DNA from: Candidatus Poribacteria bacterium
GTDB lineage: Bacteria; Poribacteria; WGA-4E; WGA-3G
Length of the DNA stretch: 32,608 nt
Reading direction: 5' to 3'
NCBI GenBank assembly: GCA_007571305.1
Contig: RKRR01000150.1
Coordinates: 1-32,608, forward strand
The position numbers and the translations under genes were made by a program. The notes beneath the pieces were generated by a model. It was given only the letters and a program-made list of their open reading frames with translations. It had not been told where the DNA came from and ran no database searches. Shown piece after piece: positions 24,863 through 32,605 of the stretch. The stretch's first letter is position 1, and every line of letters begins with the position of its first letter.

Positions 24863-24953
24863 TAGAACTTACGCAAAACCACGGGATTCTGCTACAGGAC
24901 ACATGCTCAATGCGGTTAGGAACCGCTCCTACTCTGGAATTGCGTGAGGTCTA
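24863..24953. repeat. short family 2 relative, back to back with the previous element
   Basis: 91 bp with termini TAGAACTTACGCA and TGCGTGAGGTCTA (11 of 13). It has a perfect 6-bp hairpin GCGGTT-AGG-AACCGC near 24912-24926. No target duplication. It ends 6 bases from the stop complement of the permease gene (24960). Probably a related element with a different interior. Confidence 0.6.
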
Positions 24954-24959
24954 TGATGC

Positions 24960-26759
24960 CTAAATTCGGAAAATTTCCCCCAACTTCCCACCGAGCACAC
25001 GTCCAGCACCAAGTAGACACGCTATCAGGATTAACATACCGACTACACCCAGTGCGCTTGCTGTATATGGGCCGTGGTCTGGTCGCTGGGAGAGTGACCA
25101 AATCGCTTTCGTAATCGGGTAGTACTTATCCTGCATTGCCAAGATTAAGCTATCACTTACTTCAAGCATAGAGAATGAAAACACGAGAATCGCACCCGCG
25201 AGGATATTCGCGATGACCAAAGGCAAGGTGATTTTGTATAAAGTCCGAACAGGTGTTGCTCCCATATTTTGTGACGCTTCTTCGTAGGTCACACTTGTTT
25301 GCTGGAGTCCGGCATAGATAGAACGCAGCATGTATGGCAACCGTCGGACTGCGTAACTCATAATCAGAAGGAATGTCGGATTCTTTCTCGGATCAATCAC
25401 ATTAATGAACGTCTCTGGAAGATGCCGTAGCAGCAGCGTTGTATCCGCGAAACTACCCATATATCCAAACGCTATTGCAACTCCCGGTAATGCCAAGGGT
25501 AACATCGCAACTGCATCCAACAGATTTTGGAATGGGAGACGTTTACGGGTCAGGAGATATGATACCACAACGCCTACAAAAAGTGCTAACAGCGTACTGA
25601 AAACGCTGTATTTCAAACTGTTGAGGATACTCGGTAACGTATCGGAATGCGTGAAAGTCTCAATATAGTGTGCGAAGGACCATGATTGCGGTAGCACGCT
25701 CAATCGCCACTGGCTCGCATCCGGAGTCAAGGAAACAAGAATGACACTTATGTGTGGTAGCAACGCCATAAACGTCAATCCGCCGATAAAGAGGTAGATG
25801 ATGCCACGCATCCACCCGTTTGTATCTACTTCGCGTGAGGTCACATGTCCCCTGCCCAGCATCTCATAGTGCTTACTCCCTGTCCATCGCTTAGAGATAT
25901 AAAAGGCGAGTGCTGTCAGGACGATAATTAGCACAACAAGGGCGTATCCCATTGGGTTCTGATTTGCTTCAGTCACTTGTCGGAAAATTCGCACAGCGAC
26001 GACTTCATTGTAATTAAAGATTAGCGGTGTGCCGAGATCGGTAAATGCCCAAATAAAGACGAGGATCGCACCGGCGAAATAACCCGGCATCATCAAGGGC
26101 AGTGTGATCTGACGAAAGACCTGAAAACGCGAGGCTCCCATATTCTCCGCCGCTTCCTCTAAACTCGGATCTACATTTGCGAGTGCAGCGACGATGTTAA
26201 GATACATGATCGGATACAAGTGCAATGTTGATAACATCACCACACCCCAGAATCCACCGCCGAACCAGTCAATAGGTTCCGCCAGATCCATCAGATTGAG
26301 TTTCGAGAGAAGCATATTGACGCTCCCGTATAATCCGAAGAATTGTTGCATTCCGATCGCGCCAACAAACGGCGGCATAATCATTGGGATCAGGATGATA
26401 GCACGGAGCATGTCACGCCCCGGATACCGGTATCGGGTCAAAAAATACGCGAGTGGAAGGCTAATGATGCTCGTCACCAGTGTCACCATTACACCAATGT
26501 TGAAACTATTGGTAACGAGTTCCCGGATATTCGGATCGGTTACCATCAATTTGAAATATGTGAGATTGAAGTTGTTTTCAATCCAGAAGGCTTCTTTGAA
26601 AACATAAAGGAGTGGATATATGAGAAAAACGATAAAGAAGAGTATCGTCAGCCCGAAAATCAGTGTGATTGATGGAGTTAAATCGTATTGTCGTTTAATT
26701 TTCTCCATTAAAGACAGATTTCTATGTGCGCTCTGTTCTGCCTCTGGGCGATCCAGCAT
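24960..26759 (-). CDS. ABC importer permease, two fused BPD modules (FbpB-like)
   Basis: A 599-aa permease made of two binding-protein-dependent transport modules. Each ends with an EAA loop: EEAAENMGASRFQVFRQITL (about 203-222) and EEASQNMGATPVRTLYKITL (about 501-520), the sites that contact the ATPase. About twelve membrane helices in two sets of six. This arrangement is typical of FbpB/ThiP-type ferric-iron, thiamine or related importers. It is divergent from an ATPase gene at 27022, the obvious partner. No periplasmic binding-protein gene is in the window, so the substrate is undefined; iron(III) is likely by family only. Alternative start Met18 (24 bases after RBS-like sequence) is possible. 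Confidence 0.9.
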   Translation of the reverse strand: MLDRPEAEQSAHRNLSLMEKIKRQYDLTPSITLIFGLTILFFIVFLIYPLLYVFKEAFWIENNFNLTYFKLMVTDPNIRELVTNSFNIGVMVTLVTSIISLPLAYFLTRYRYPGRDMLRAIILIPMIMPPFVGAIGMQQFFGLYGSVNMLLSKLNLMDLAEPIDWFGGGFWGVVMLSTLHLYPIMYLNIVAALANVDPSLEEAAENMGASRFQVFRQITLPLMMPGYFAGAILVFIWAFTDLGTPLIFNYNEVVAVRIFRQVTEANQNPMGYALVVLIIVLTALAFYISKRWTGSKHYEMLGRGHVTSREVDTNGWMRGIIYLFIGGLTFMALLPHISVILVSLTPDASQWRLSVLPQSWSFAHYIETFTHSDTLPSILNSLKYSVFSTLLALFVGVVVSYLLTRKRLPFQNLLDAVAMLPLALPGVAIAFGYMGSFADTTLLLRHLPETFINVIDPRKNPTFLLIMSYAVRRLPYMLRSIYAGLQQTSVTYEEASQNMGATPVRTLYKITLPLVIANILAGAILVFSFSMLEVSDSLILAMQDKYYPITKAIWSLSQRPDHGPYTASALGVVGMLILIACLLGAGRVLGGKLGEIFRI

Positions 26760-26816
26760 CTTTTTCTCCAGCGTTTTCTGTGCATGTAACAGCGTAGATA
26801 TAGAAACTATTTCTTA

Positions 26817-26845
26817 ATTATACCCGATACACCACCGAATTGCAT
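26817..26845 (-). promoter_or_regulatory. putative promoter of the permease gene
   Basis: On the minus strand, a perfect -10 TATAAT (26822-26817), 17-base spacer and a weak -35 ATGCAA (26845-26840). A start near 26810 would leave a leader of about 50 bases to the ATG at 26759. Divergent from the ATPase promoter at 26956-26985, so both could share control from the intergenic region. Confidence 0.4.
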
Positions 26846-26955
26846 ATATTTTTCTTTTTGAGGGATCTCTGGTCGCGACTCTTCAAGTCACCCTGGTAAC
26901 GGGAATTAAGGGGGGTACGGACCACTGACCGCTGGCAACCAATAACCAATTTTTG

Positions 26956-26985
26956 TTGACCCTCGAACGCAATTTGTGCTACACT
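26956..26985 (+). promoter_or_regulatory. putative sigma70 promoter of the ATPase gene
   Basis: TTGACC (26956-26961), 18-base spacer, TACACT (26980-26985). Expected start near 26992, 30 bases before the ATG at 27022. Confidence 0.5.
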
Positions 26986-27021
26986 TTAGCAATATCCACA
27001 ACACAGAATCGTAGATTATCC

Positions 27022-28149
27022 ATGGCAACAGTACGACTCGAAAATATCACAAAACGGTTTGGCAATCTCACCGCCCTAGACGATATCAATCTCGATATCC
27101 GAGACGAAGAATTCTTTGTGCTTCTCGGTCAGACGGGTGCAGGAAAAACGACCACGCTTCGTTGTATCGCTGGGCTGGACAAACCCGAAGAAGGCACTAT
27201 CTATCTGGACGATGTTAGTGTTAACGACAAAATGCCTGCCGAACGTGATGTCGCCTTCGTCTTCCAGTCGCATATCCTCTATCCACACTTGAGCGTTTAT
27301 GAGAATATGGCGTTCCCCCTGCATCCAAGAAAACTCTCCACAGAAGAGATTGACCGGCGTGTCAGAGATATTGCACAGATGCTCCATATCGAGCATCTGC
27401 TCATGCGGACACCGAACCAATTGAGCGGCGGGGAGACGCAGCGGGTTGGACTCGGACGCGCAATGGTCCGTCGTCCCCAAGTATTCCTGATGGACGAACC
27501 GATCTCCAACCTCGATGCAAAACTTCGCACCGAAATGCGTGCGGAAATCCGATGGCGGCAACGTGAACTCGGCACAACGACCTTCTATGTGACGCACGAT
27601 CAGATTGAAGCGATGTCAATGGCAGACAGGATCGCTGTCCTTGAAGCTGGCAGAATCCAGCAATTGGGTACACCCGCTGAAATTTATAATCATCCCACCA
27701 ATTTATTTGTCGCAGGTTTCATTGGGAATCCGAGTATGAATTGCATTCCGTGCGACATCTCCAGCACTAACGGAGAACTTTACTTGACGTTAGAAAGCCA
27801 CCTTGGCAGAGACAATTCAGTCAGAATTCAGAACACTCAGATCGCTAAAGCCGTCACTGACAACAACCCAGATAGAGATTTTATTTTTGGCACACACGCT
27901 GAGGATGTTATTATTCGCCACCAGTCGATACCCAACGCTTTTCAGGCTGAAATCTATAGTATCGAACCTCTCGGCGCGGAGACAATCGTTGAACTGACTC
28001 TCGGAACGGATACATCAGGATCGCACACAATTCTCAAAGCATGCACAGTCCCCAACTTTGAAGCGGAAATCGGACAGTATCTCTACGTCACGTTTGTCCC
28101 AGAGCGGATGCACTTTTTCGATAAAAATAGTGGCAAGGCACTTTTTTAA
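27022..28149 (+). CDS. ABC importer ATPase (MalK/UgpC/FbpC type)
   Basis: A 375-aa nucleotide-binding subunit. The start ATG 27022 is chosen because the product then begins MATVRLENITKRFG as in the family; an open frame extends to 26953 but would overlap the promoter. Walker A GQTGAGKT (36-43), signature LSGGE (134-138), Walker B VFLMDEP (154-160), D-loop SNLDAKLR and switch His 192. Residues beyond 240 form a TOBE-like regulatory domain (GTHAEDVIIRH, IEPLGAETIVEL). The signature helix reads LSGGETQRVGLGRAMVR, the Gln normally after GG being Glu. It partners with the divergently encoded double permease. Confidence 0.9.
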   Translation: MATVRLENITKRFGNLTALDDINLDIRDEEFFVLLGQTGAGKTTTLRCIAGLDKPEEGTIYLDDVSVNDKMPAERDVAFVFQSHILYPHLSVYENMAFPLHPRKLSTEEIDRRVRDIAQMLHIEHLLMRTPNQLSGGETQRVGLGRAMVRRPQVFLMDEPISNLDAKLRTEMRAEIRWRQRELGTTTFYVTHDQIEAMSMADRIAVLEAGRIQQLGTPAEIYNHPTNLFVAGFIGNPSMNCIPCDISSTNGELYLTLESHLGRDNSVRIQNTQIAKAVTDNNPDRDFIFGTHAEDVIIRHQSIPNAFQAEIYSIEPLGAETIVELTLGTDTSGSHTILKACTVPNFEAEIGQYLYVTFVPERMHFFDKNSGKALF

Positions 28150-28205
28150 TTGTTCTTTGCAGTTCAGTGAGGTAGGTTGGCTAAATAATGTTCCTTTGTG
28201 TATAT

Positions 28206-28225
28206 TCGCCTGTGCCGGTGTTGCA
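28206..28225. repeat. second copy of the 20-bp motif
   Basis: TCGCCTGTGCCGGTGTTGCA, 18 of 20 identical to 24661-24680. Lies in the 192-base gap between the ATPase and the 44-codon ORF, where I see no convincing promoter. Confidence 0.4.
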
Positions 28226-28341
28226 TGCTAAAAGTTTAATGTTTTGTCCAAGAATTGTCAAAATTCCCAAACCCGGTATCAATCAACCAGAAACCTGATC
28301 GTAATGTAATGGAAAGTAATCCAGGAACAACAAATTAAAAA

Positions 28342-28476
28342 ATGAATTGGCGACTCAAATTCTTTAATCTTATCCCGAATTTTCTGAAACGTGTCGGATG
28401 CCAACTCTTACGCAGATTGGGCTATGATCCCGATGCCTGGTTAGAAAATTTCCTCAGAGAACACAAAGGAGACTAA
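28342..28476 (+). CDS. 44-aa ORF directly before the ThDP enzyme gene
   Basis: An ATG-started ORF ending TAA 3 bases before the GTG of the next gene. The product begins MNWRLKFFNLIPNFLKRVG and ends LENFLREHKGD: an amphipathic, basic N-terminal half and an acidic C-terminal half. Its last codons contain the AAAGGAG that serves as RBS for the next gene, so translation may be coupled. Its own RBS is weak. The composition and position suggest a real small protein or an upstream leader ORF; there is no run of Ile, Leu or Val codons as in ilv attenuators. Function unknown. Confidence 0.5.
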   Translation: MNWRLKFFNLIPNFLKRVGCQLLRRLGYDPDAWLENFLREHKGD

Positions 28477-28479
28477 TAC

Positions 28480-30114
28480 GTGAAAGGCGGAGATATAATC
28501 ATTGAATGTTTGAAAGCACAGGGCGTTTCAGCGGTTTTCGGAATGCCCGGCACCCAAAACATCCAAATCTACGATGCCTTACTGCGAAGAGGCGAAGGCA
28601 CAATTGACCACTATCTCGTCCGGCATGAATACGCTGCGACGCAGATGGCAGACGGTTTCGCTCGTGCAACGGGTGAAGTTGGAGTCGCTATCACTGTGCC
28701 GGGCCCAGGTGCCAGCAACGCATCTACAGGGATTTTAGAAGCACTCACCGATTGCGCGCCTGTCTTGCTGATTACCGGACAGAGCGATTCTAGCCTCTAC
28801 AACAAACATCCGAGCAAAATGTTCCACGGATTGGACCAGATGCGGTTTTTTGAGTCAATCACGAAGTACTGCGCCATCGCGCACACCGTTGCTGAGATTC
28901 CTGTCGTCGTTGAAAACGCCTTTAAAGCGATGCGCAATGGAAGACCGGGACCCACGATGCTGGAATTCCCCATGGATGTCGTCACTGGAGAAGGCAATGT
29001 CCGAATCCCACCGCGTGTCGAACGTGCTGAATTACCGCCACCTGACGAGGCATCGCTCAGCACCGCAGTTGAAACAATTCGCAATGCTAAGATGCCCTTG
29101 ATTTTTGCTGGTTCTGCTGTCCTCCACGCAAACGCTCGAAACGAATTACGTCTCCTTGCAGAGAAATTGAACGCACCTGTGATTGTTACCCGCAATGGAA
29201 AAGGGGTTTTGTCGGAAGACCATCCGTTGGCTCTGCAAATCTGTTATGGCTATCTCGGACGCGAAGCACTTCAACGGGCTGATTGTTTAATTGGCATTGG
29301 CCCACGCTTTACATCCATCGATACCCGAAATTGGAGTTTGGAACTACCTCAACCTTTCATCCAAATTGATGAAGATGAAAACGAGATCGGGCTTGAATAC
29401 CCCTGTGATGTAGGCGTAGTGGGTGATCTGAAACTGACGTTGCAAGCAGTCATTGAAGACATTGCTCCGGGTGAAAATGGGTGGAACGAGGTCTTGGCAC
29501 AACTCCGAACAGCGTTCGATGCACAACCACCCTTGCCAGTCATTCATGAACTGCAAGACGTACTCCCACGAGACACTATCTACGCAATTGATGTCCATGC
29601 ACTCGGCTACGCTTCGTTCGCCGAGTTTCCCATCTACGATCCAAGGACTTTTCTCTATCCAAATATCGGGGTAGCCTTGGGGCACGCGTATCCTGCGGCT
29701 ATCGGCGCGAAAGTCGCATATCCAGACCGACCTGTCATCTGTTTCAGTGGTGACGGCGGATTCCTGATGGGAGCTGTGGAAATGGCAACCGCCATGAAAT
29801 ACGGTATCAACGTCGTGGCGATCGTGGTGAATGACGGAGCATTGTCAGCAATTAAGGGGTCTCAACAGAAAGGGTGTGAAGGGCGCACCATCGACACAGA
29901 CCTGCTAAATCCGAATTTTGTCGAATTCGCAAAATCCTTTGGTGCGTATGCCGAGCGGGTTGAGGATCTGGGAACTTTCAAGGACACTTTGCGGGACGCT
30001 CTCGCCGCTGAAAAACCAGCACTCATCGAAGTGATGCTACAGGACCGGCAAGACGATATCGTCGACGTAATCGGATGGTTGATGTCTGAACCGCTCCGAA
30101 AAACCGCTTTTTAA
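28480..30114 (+). CDS. ThDP-dependent acetolactate synthase-like enzyme
   Basis: A 544-aa protein with the three-domain ThDP fold of the IlvB superfamily: Pyr domain (catalytic Glu50 in LVRHEYAATQMADGFARATG), central DHS-like domain at about 190-330 (PLIFAGSAVLHANARNE) and PP domain with the ThDP motif GDGGFLMGAVEMATAMKYGI...VVNDG (424-453). No IlvN-type small subunit gene is adjacent. It could be an acetolactate synthase, or another decarboxylase or ligase of the group (benzoylformate decarboxylase, oxalyl-CoA decarboxylase, glyoxylate carboligase); the sequence does not decide. GTG start with RBS AAAGGAG 9 bases upstream. It ends tail to tail 6 bases from the methylase gene. Confidence 0.85.
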   Translation: MKGGDIIIECLKAQGVSAVFGMPGTQNIQIYDALLRRGEGTIDHYLVRHEYAATQMADGFARATGEVGVAITVPGPGASNASTGILEALTDCAPVLLITGQSDSSLYNKHPSKMFHGLDQMRFFESITKYCAIAHTVAEIPVVVENAFKAMRNGRPGPTMLEFPMDVVTGEGNVRIPPRVERAELPPPDEASLSTAVETIRNAKMPLIFAGSAVLHANARNELRLLAEKLNAPVIVTRNGKGVLSEDHPLALQICYGYLGREALQRADCLIGIGPRFTSIDTRNWSLELPQPFIQIDEDENEIGLEYPCDVGVVGDLKLTLQAVIEDIAPGENGWNEVLAQLRTAFDAQPPLPVIHELQDVLPRDTIYAIDVHALGYASFAEFPIYDPRTFLYPNIGVALGHAYPAAIGAKVAYPDRPVICFSGDGGFLMGAVEMATAMKYGINVVAIVVNDGALSAIKGSQQKGCEGRTIDTDLLNPNFVEFAKSFGAYAERVEDLGTFKDTLRDALAAEKPALIEVMLQDRQDDIVDVIGWLMSEPLRKTAF

Positions 30115-30120
30115 CGCTTC

Positions 30121-31059
30121 TTATTCAATCTCACTACTTTGAGACTCTGCTACTTTTTCAAGAAGCAAAAGTTGTTCGGATCGTTCAATTGGTCCCTCAT
30201 GTAAGTGTTTGGGTATGTAATTCATGACGAATGCCTCAAGCATCGGTTTTCTATTCTCTTCTTTCGCACCAACATAATAGAAGTGTTCCTTGGTTAACAC
30301 ATGGAATCCCGACCACAATGCCTTAAGAAAAGCATTTTCCCGATACTGATTACTGTGCCAAGTAGATAAGATGAATTTGCAAGGAGAGTGGCTTAATATC
30401 TCAAATAAGTATTTTTCATCTTCTTCGTCCCAACTATCAAAGTAATCAACGTGCCGTCCAACATAGGGCGGATCACAGTAGACAAAATCGTCTTCAGAAA
30501 TCTCTTTAAGTGTCTCCCTAAAATCTTGACAGATGAATGACCAGTGAGACTGCTTTGACATGACGTGAACGTGGTCAACTTGGTTCACAATTTTTGTGAT
30601 ATATGCTTTAGAAAACCGCTGAGACTTGTGTCCAAAAGGCACATTAAAATCTCCTTGGCGATTGAACCGAATCATTCCGTTGAAGCAGCATCGATTTAAA
30701 AAAAGAAAATCCAAGGGGTCCTGTGTTTGGTTGAACCGCTCCCGAACTTCATAATAATGGTTTTGCCCATGGCTCGATAGTATTTCGCCTTGTTGCTCAA
30801 GAAATTTTCTCACTTTCAGTCCATCAATCTTCCCCGTTGCGATTGCGTTATAGAAATTAATCAGATGTGGATTGCTATCTGCAAAGACTGCATTGCGCGG
30901 CATGATATTGAAACCGACAACTCCTGAACCCATGAAGGGTTCAATCCATCTGCCCTCAAAAGACCAATCCACTGTTCGTTTTATGAAAGGAACAAGCTTA
31001 CTTTTAATCCCTTGACACTTAATCGGTGGAATCATAACTTTCATCATTAGTGTCCACAA
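30121..31059 (-). CDS. Dam/DpnM-type DNA adenine methyltransferase
   Basis: A 312-aa class D12 (alpha) N6-adenine methyltransferase. Motif I is EPFMGSGVVGF (40-50; SAM binding), motif IV is DPPY (196-199; catalytic). The NRCCFNGMIRFNRQGDFNVPFG segment (about 122-143) is characteristic of the Dam/DpnM branch, whose members usually act at GATC, though specificity cannot be read off. An early PPIKCQGIKSKLVPFI block is also typical. Three Met codons stand near the start (1, 5, 6 and 9); the 5' end is uncertain by up to eight codons. No restriction nuclease gene is adjacent, so it appears solitary. Confidence 0.9.
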   Translation of the reverse strand: MWTLMMKVMIPPIKCQGIKSKLVPFIKRTVDWSFEGRWIEPFMGSGVVGFNIMPRNAVFADSNPHLINFYNAIATGKIDGLKVRKFLEQQGEILSSHGQNHYYEVRERFNQTQDPLDFLFLNRCCFNGMIRFNRQGDFNVPFGHKSQRFSKAYITKIVNQVDHVHVMSKQSHWSFICQDFRETLKEISEDDFVYCDPPYVGRHVDYFDSWDEEDEKYLFEILSHSPCKFILSTWHSNQYRENAFLKALWSGFHVLTKEHFYYVGAKEENRKPMLEAFVMNYIPKHLHEGPIERSEQLLLLEKVAESQSSEIE

Positions 31060-31105
31060 ACAGTTTCATCTATTTCCAAGATCAAGCCACAATACTTTAT
31101 ATGAC

Positions 31106-31930
31106 TTAATACTCACCGCGGGCGTTCCAGCTGGGATACTGTTCTTCTAATGCCTGAAGGGTTTGTGGTGTGTAGTATGGATGTCCAGCGGGTGGAAACC
31201 GAAAGACTTCACGTTCTGCAGCCGTGAGCGTGCCGATGAATTTTGAGAATGTCGGGTTCCGACCTTTGTCCGTGTAGTGTCGAAAGCCTTCCCAATAGTG
31301 GTCTGTCCGTCCTAAACCGAATCCCCACGTGAACCGTTGTCCGTCTTCGCGCAGATAATCGCTTGCTGAATGCAATGTATAGTTATTGAAGATACAGAGG
31401 GTTCCCCCTTTACAAACAAGCGGCTCGTATTCAGAAGTCTCTCGTCCGTGTTCTTTGGCAAGGAGTCTCAGGGGTGCTTGGTCTTCATCAACATCCTCAA
31501 GGTGTACCCAAAAACCGATCTGCCCGAATTCACGAGCACTTTCGGACTGTGGTAAGAGTGAGTTGTTGCCGTTATCAATGTGCAAATTACTTGGATCGCT
31601 ACCGACTCCCGGGCCTTTGAATCCGGGATAGCGTGCAATCATGCAGCCAGCACGAAAGTGAATATGCTCCGTTTTCAGAAATTTCCGGGCGAATTCCCAT
31701 GCATCGTGATCCACGATCGCACGTAATAAAGCCATCTCAGCGGGCGGGAATTCGGTTAAAATCGCTCTACCGGGGGGTGGGTCAGCCTTGACTTCTTCCC
31801 ATGTCGGGAGTACACGGCGTTGGGCAGCTTGCATCTCGGCAAGTTGTTCACCTGAATAGTAGTCGGGTACAATTAAGTAGCCTTTCGCTAAGAGTTCATC
31901 GAACTGTGCATCGGTAAATTTTTTCGGCAT
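31106..31930 (-). CDS. phytanoyl-CoA dioxygenase (PhyH) family protein
   Basis: A 274-aa Fe(II)/2-oxoglutarate oxygenase. The iron facial triad is visible as HID (H117, D119 in SNLHIDNGNN) and distal His187 (TLHSASD); Arg199 (QRFTWGF) fits 2-oxoglutarate binding. N-terminal TDAQFDELLAKGYLIVPDYYS is the standard PhyH opening. The start at 31930 is used because the product then begins at this motif and AGAGG stands upstream; the open frame extends to 32074 but would run into the tRNA. The substrate is unknown. This family is often expanded in sponge-associated and marine bacteria. Confidence 0.88.
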   Translation of the reverse strand: MPKKFTDAQFDELLAKGYLIVPDYYSGEQLAEMQAAQRRVLPTWEEVKADPPPGRAILTEFPPAEMALLRAIVDHDAWEFARKFLKTEHIHFRAGCMIARYPGFKGPGVGSDPSNLHIDNGNNSLLPQSESAREFGQIGFWVHLEDVDEDQAPLRLLAKEHGRETSEYEPLVCKGGTLCIFNNYTLHSASDYLREDGQRFTWGFGLGRTDHYWEGFRHYTDKGRNPTFSKFIGTLTAAEREVFRFPPAGHPYYTPQTLQALEEQYPSWNARGEY

Positions 31931-32044
31931 GCGAAACCTCTGTTTGTGGCGTGGAGTAGGCTTGAACGGGAATACGTTAAAAATTTTTGCTGACGAACCT
32001 TGACAACCGAAATGAGTGACAAAGCCCGCCAGCAAAATTGAGAA

Positions 32045-32117
32045 CTCCCCCAGACGGACTCGAACCGCCGACACGATGGTTAACAGCCATCTGCTCTACC
32101 GACTGAGCTATGGGGGA
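32045..32117 (-). tRNA. tRNA-Asn (GUU)
   Basis: A 73-base cloverleaf. The 7-bp acceptor stem pairs TCCCCCA with TGGGGGA. D-arm GCTC..GAGC, anticodon stem GATGG/CCATC with loop CTGTTAA giving anticodon GTT (Asn), T-arm with GGTTCGAGTCC. CCA is not encoded (genome reads TTC after the discriminator G). Preceded by a strong promoter at 32130-32158. Confidence 0.95.
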
Positions 32118-32129
32118 ATGTTAATGTTA

Positions 32130-32158
32130 ATTATAACTTATCTCGCCAGCGATTGCAA
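32130..32158 (-). promoter_or_regulatory. promoter of tRNA-Asn
   Basis: On the minus strand, TTGCAA (32158-32153), 17-base spacer, perfect TATAAT (32135-32130). Transcription would start near 32123, six bases before the mature 5' end of the tRNA. Confidence 0.65.
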
Positions 32159-32223
32159 ATTAAATTTCATTTTTTTGAATTTTTCAAAAAGCGGTGATCT
32201 TAGGACACTATACGCGGGCTCCC

Positions 32224-32511
32224 TTAAGCATACTGTTTCTTTAGCCATCTCCGTAGACCTAATCTTCCTTGGGAAAAACCCCAGATAACCCCAAGAATCG
32301 TACACCCGAAGTTTCCTATAAGGGCAATCCAAGCGACAATACGAAAAATAGGACTATCTGTGTCGTATCTTGAATCAAAATAGTCGTAAAGCCCGCGATG
32401 GGGACCTATTTCCGCGTGTTGAGATACTACGTTCTCGCCTGTGAAATGAAAAATAAATGCCACAGCAACCCACAAATGTCCGATCACAATTCCCGCTAAA
32501 ATCCTAACCAA
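32224..32511 (-). CDS. small membrane protein, unknown
   Basis: A 95-aa protein from a TTG start; the frame stays open upstream to about 32560 without an ATG (a preceding ATT or a frameshift from the ATG near 32559 is possible). Two hydrophobic helices, ILAGIVIGHLWVAVAFIF (4-21) and IVAWIALIGNFGCTILGVIW (58-77), with a hydrophilic loop between (HRGLYDYFDSRYDTDSP). The C-terminus is basic (LRRWLKKQYA). I do not recognise the family. The amino-acid composition looks coding. Confidence 0.5.
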   Translation of the reverse strand: MVRILAGIVIGHLWVAVAFIFHFTGENVVSQHAEIGPHRGLYDYFDSRYDTDSPIFRIVAWIALIGNFGCTILGVIWGFSQGRLGLRRWLKKQYA

Positions 32512-32543
32512 TAGAATTCCGAGAAATCTAATACCAAATCTAA

Positions 32544-32572
32544 TTGAAAGTTCTTCATAAATGTGTTATTGT
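32544..32572 (+). promoter_or_regulatory. putative promoter for a gene running off the window
   Basis: TTGAAA (32544-32549), 17-base spacer, TATTGT (32567-32572), followed by AAGGAG at 32590-32595 and ATG at the window's last three bases. Confidence 0.4.
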
Positions 32573-32605
32573 ATGCTTCATTCTTTGCTAAGGAGTCAAG
32601 CATCA

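Noticed and set aside
7754..24953. CRISPR array or integron attC sites
   Set aside because: The repeats are dispersed singly among genes, have their own target duplications, and are not regularly spaced; no cas or integrase gene is present.
28130..28150. Rho-independent terminator after the ATPase gene
   Set aside because: AGTG/CACT before a T-run gives only a 4-bp stem, too weak to call.
28342..28476. Leader peptide for ilv-type attenuation
   Set aside because: No run of Ile, Val or Leu codons and no terminator-like hairpin with a T-run before the enzyme gene.
32016..32288. A 90-codon plus-strand frame across the tRNA
   Set aside because: It crosses a clear tRNA-Asn on the opposite strand and its promoter; no coding support.
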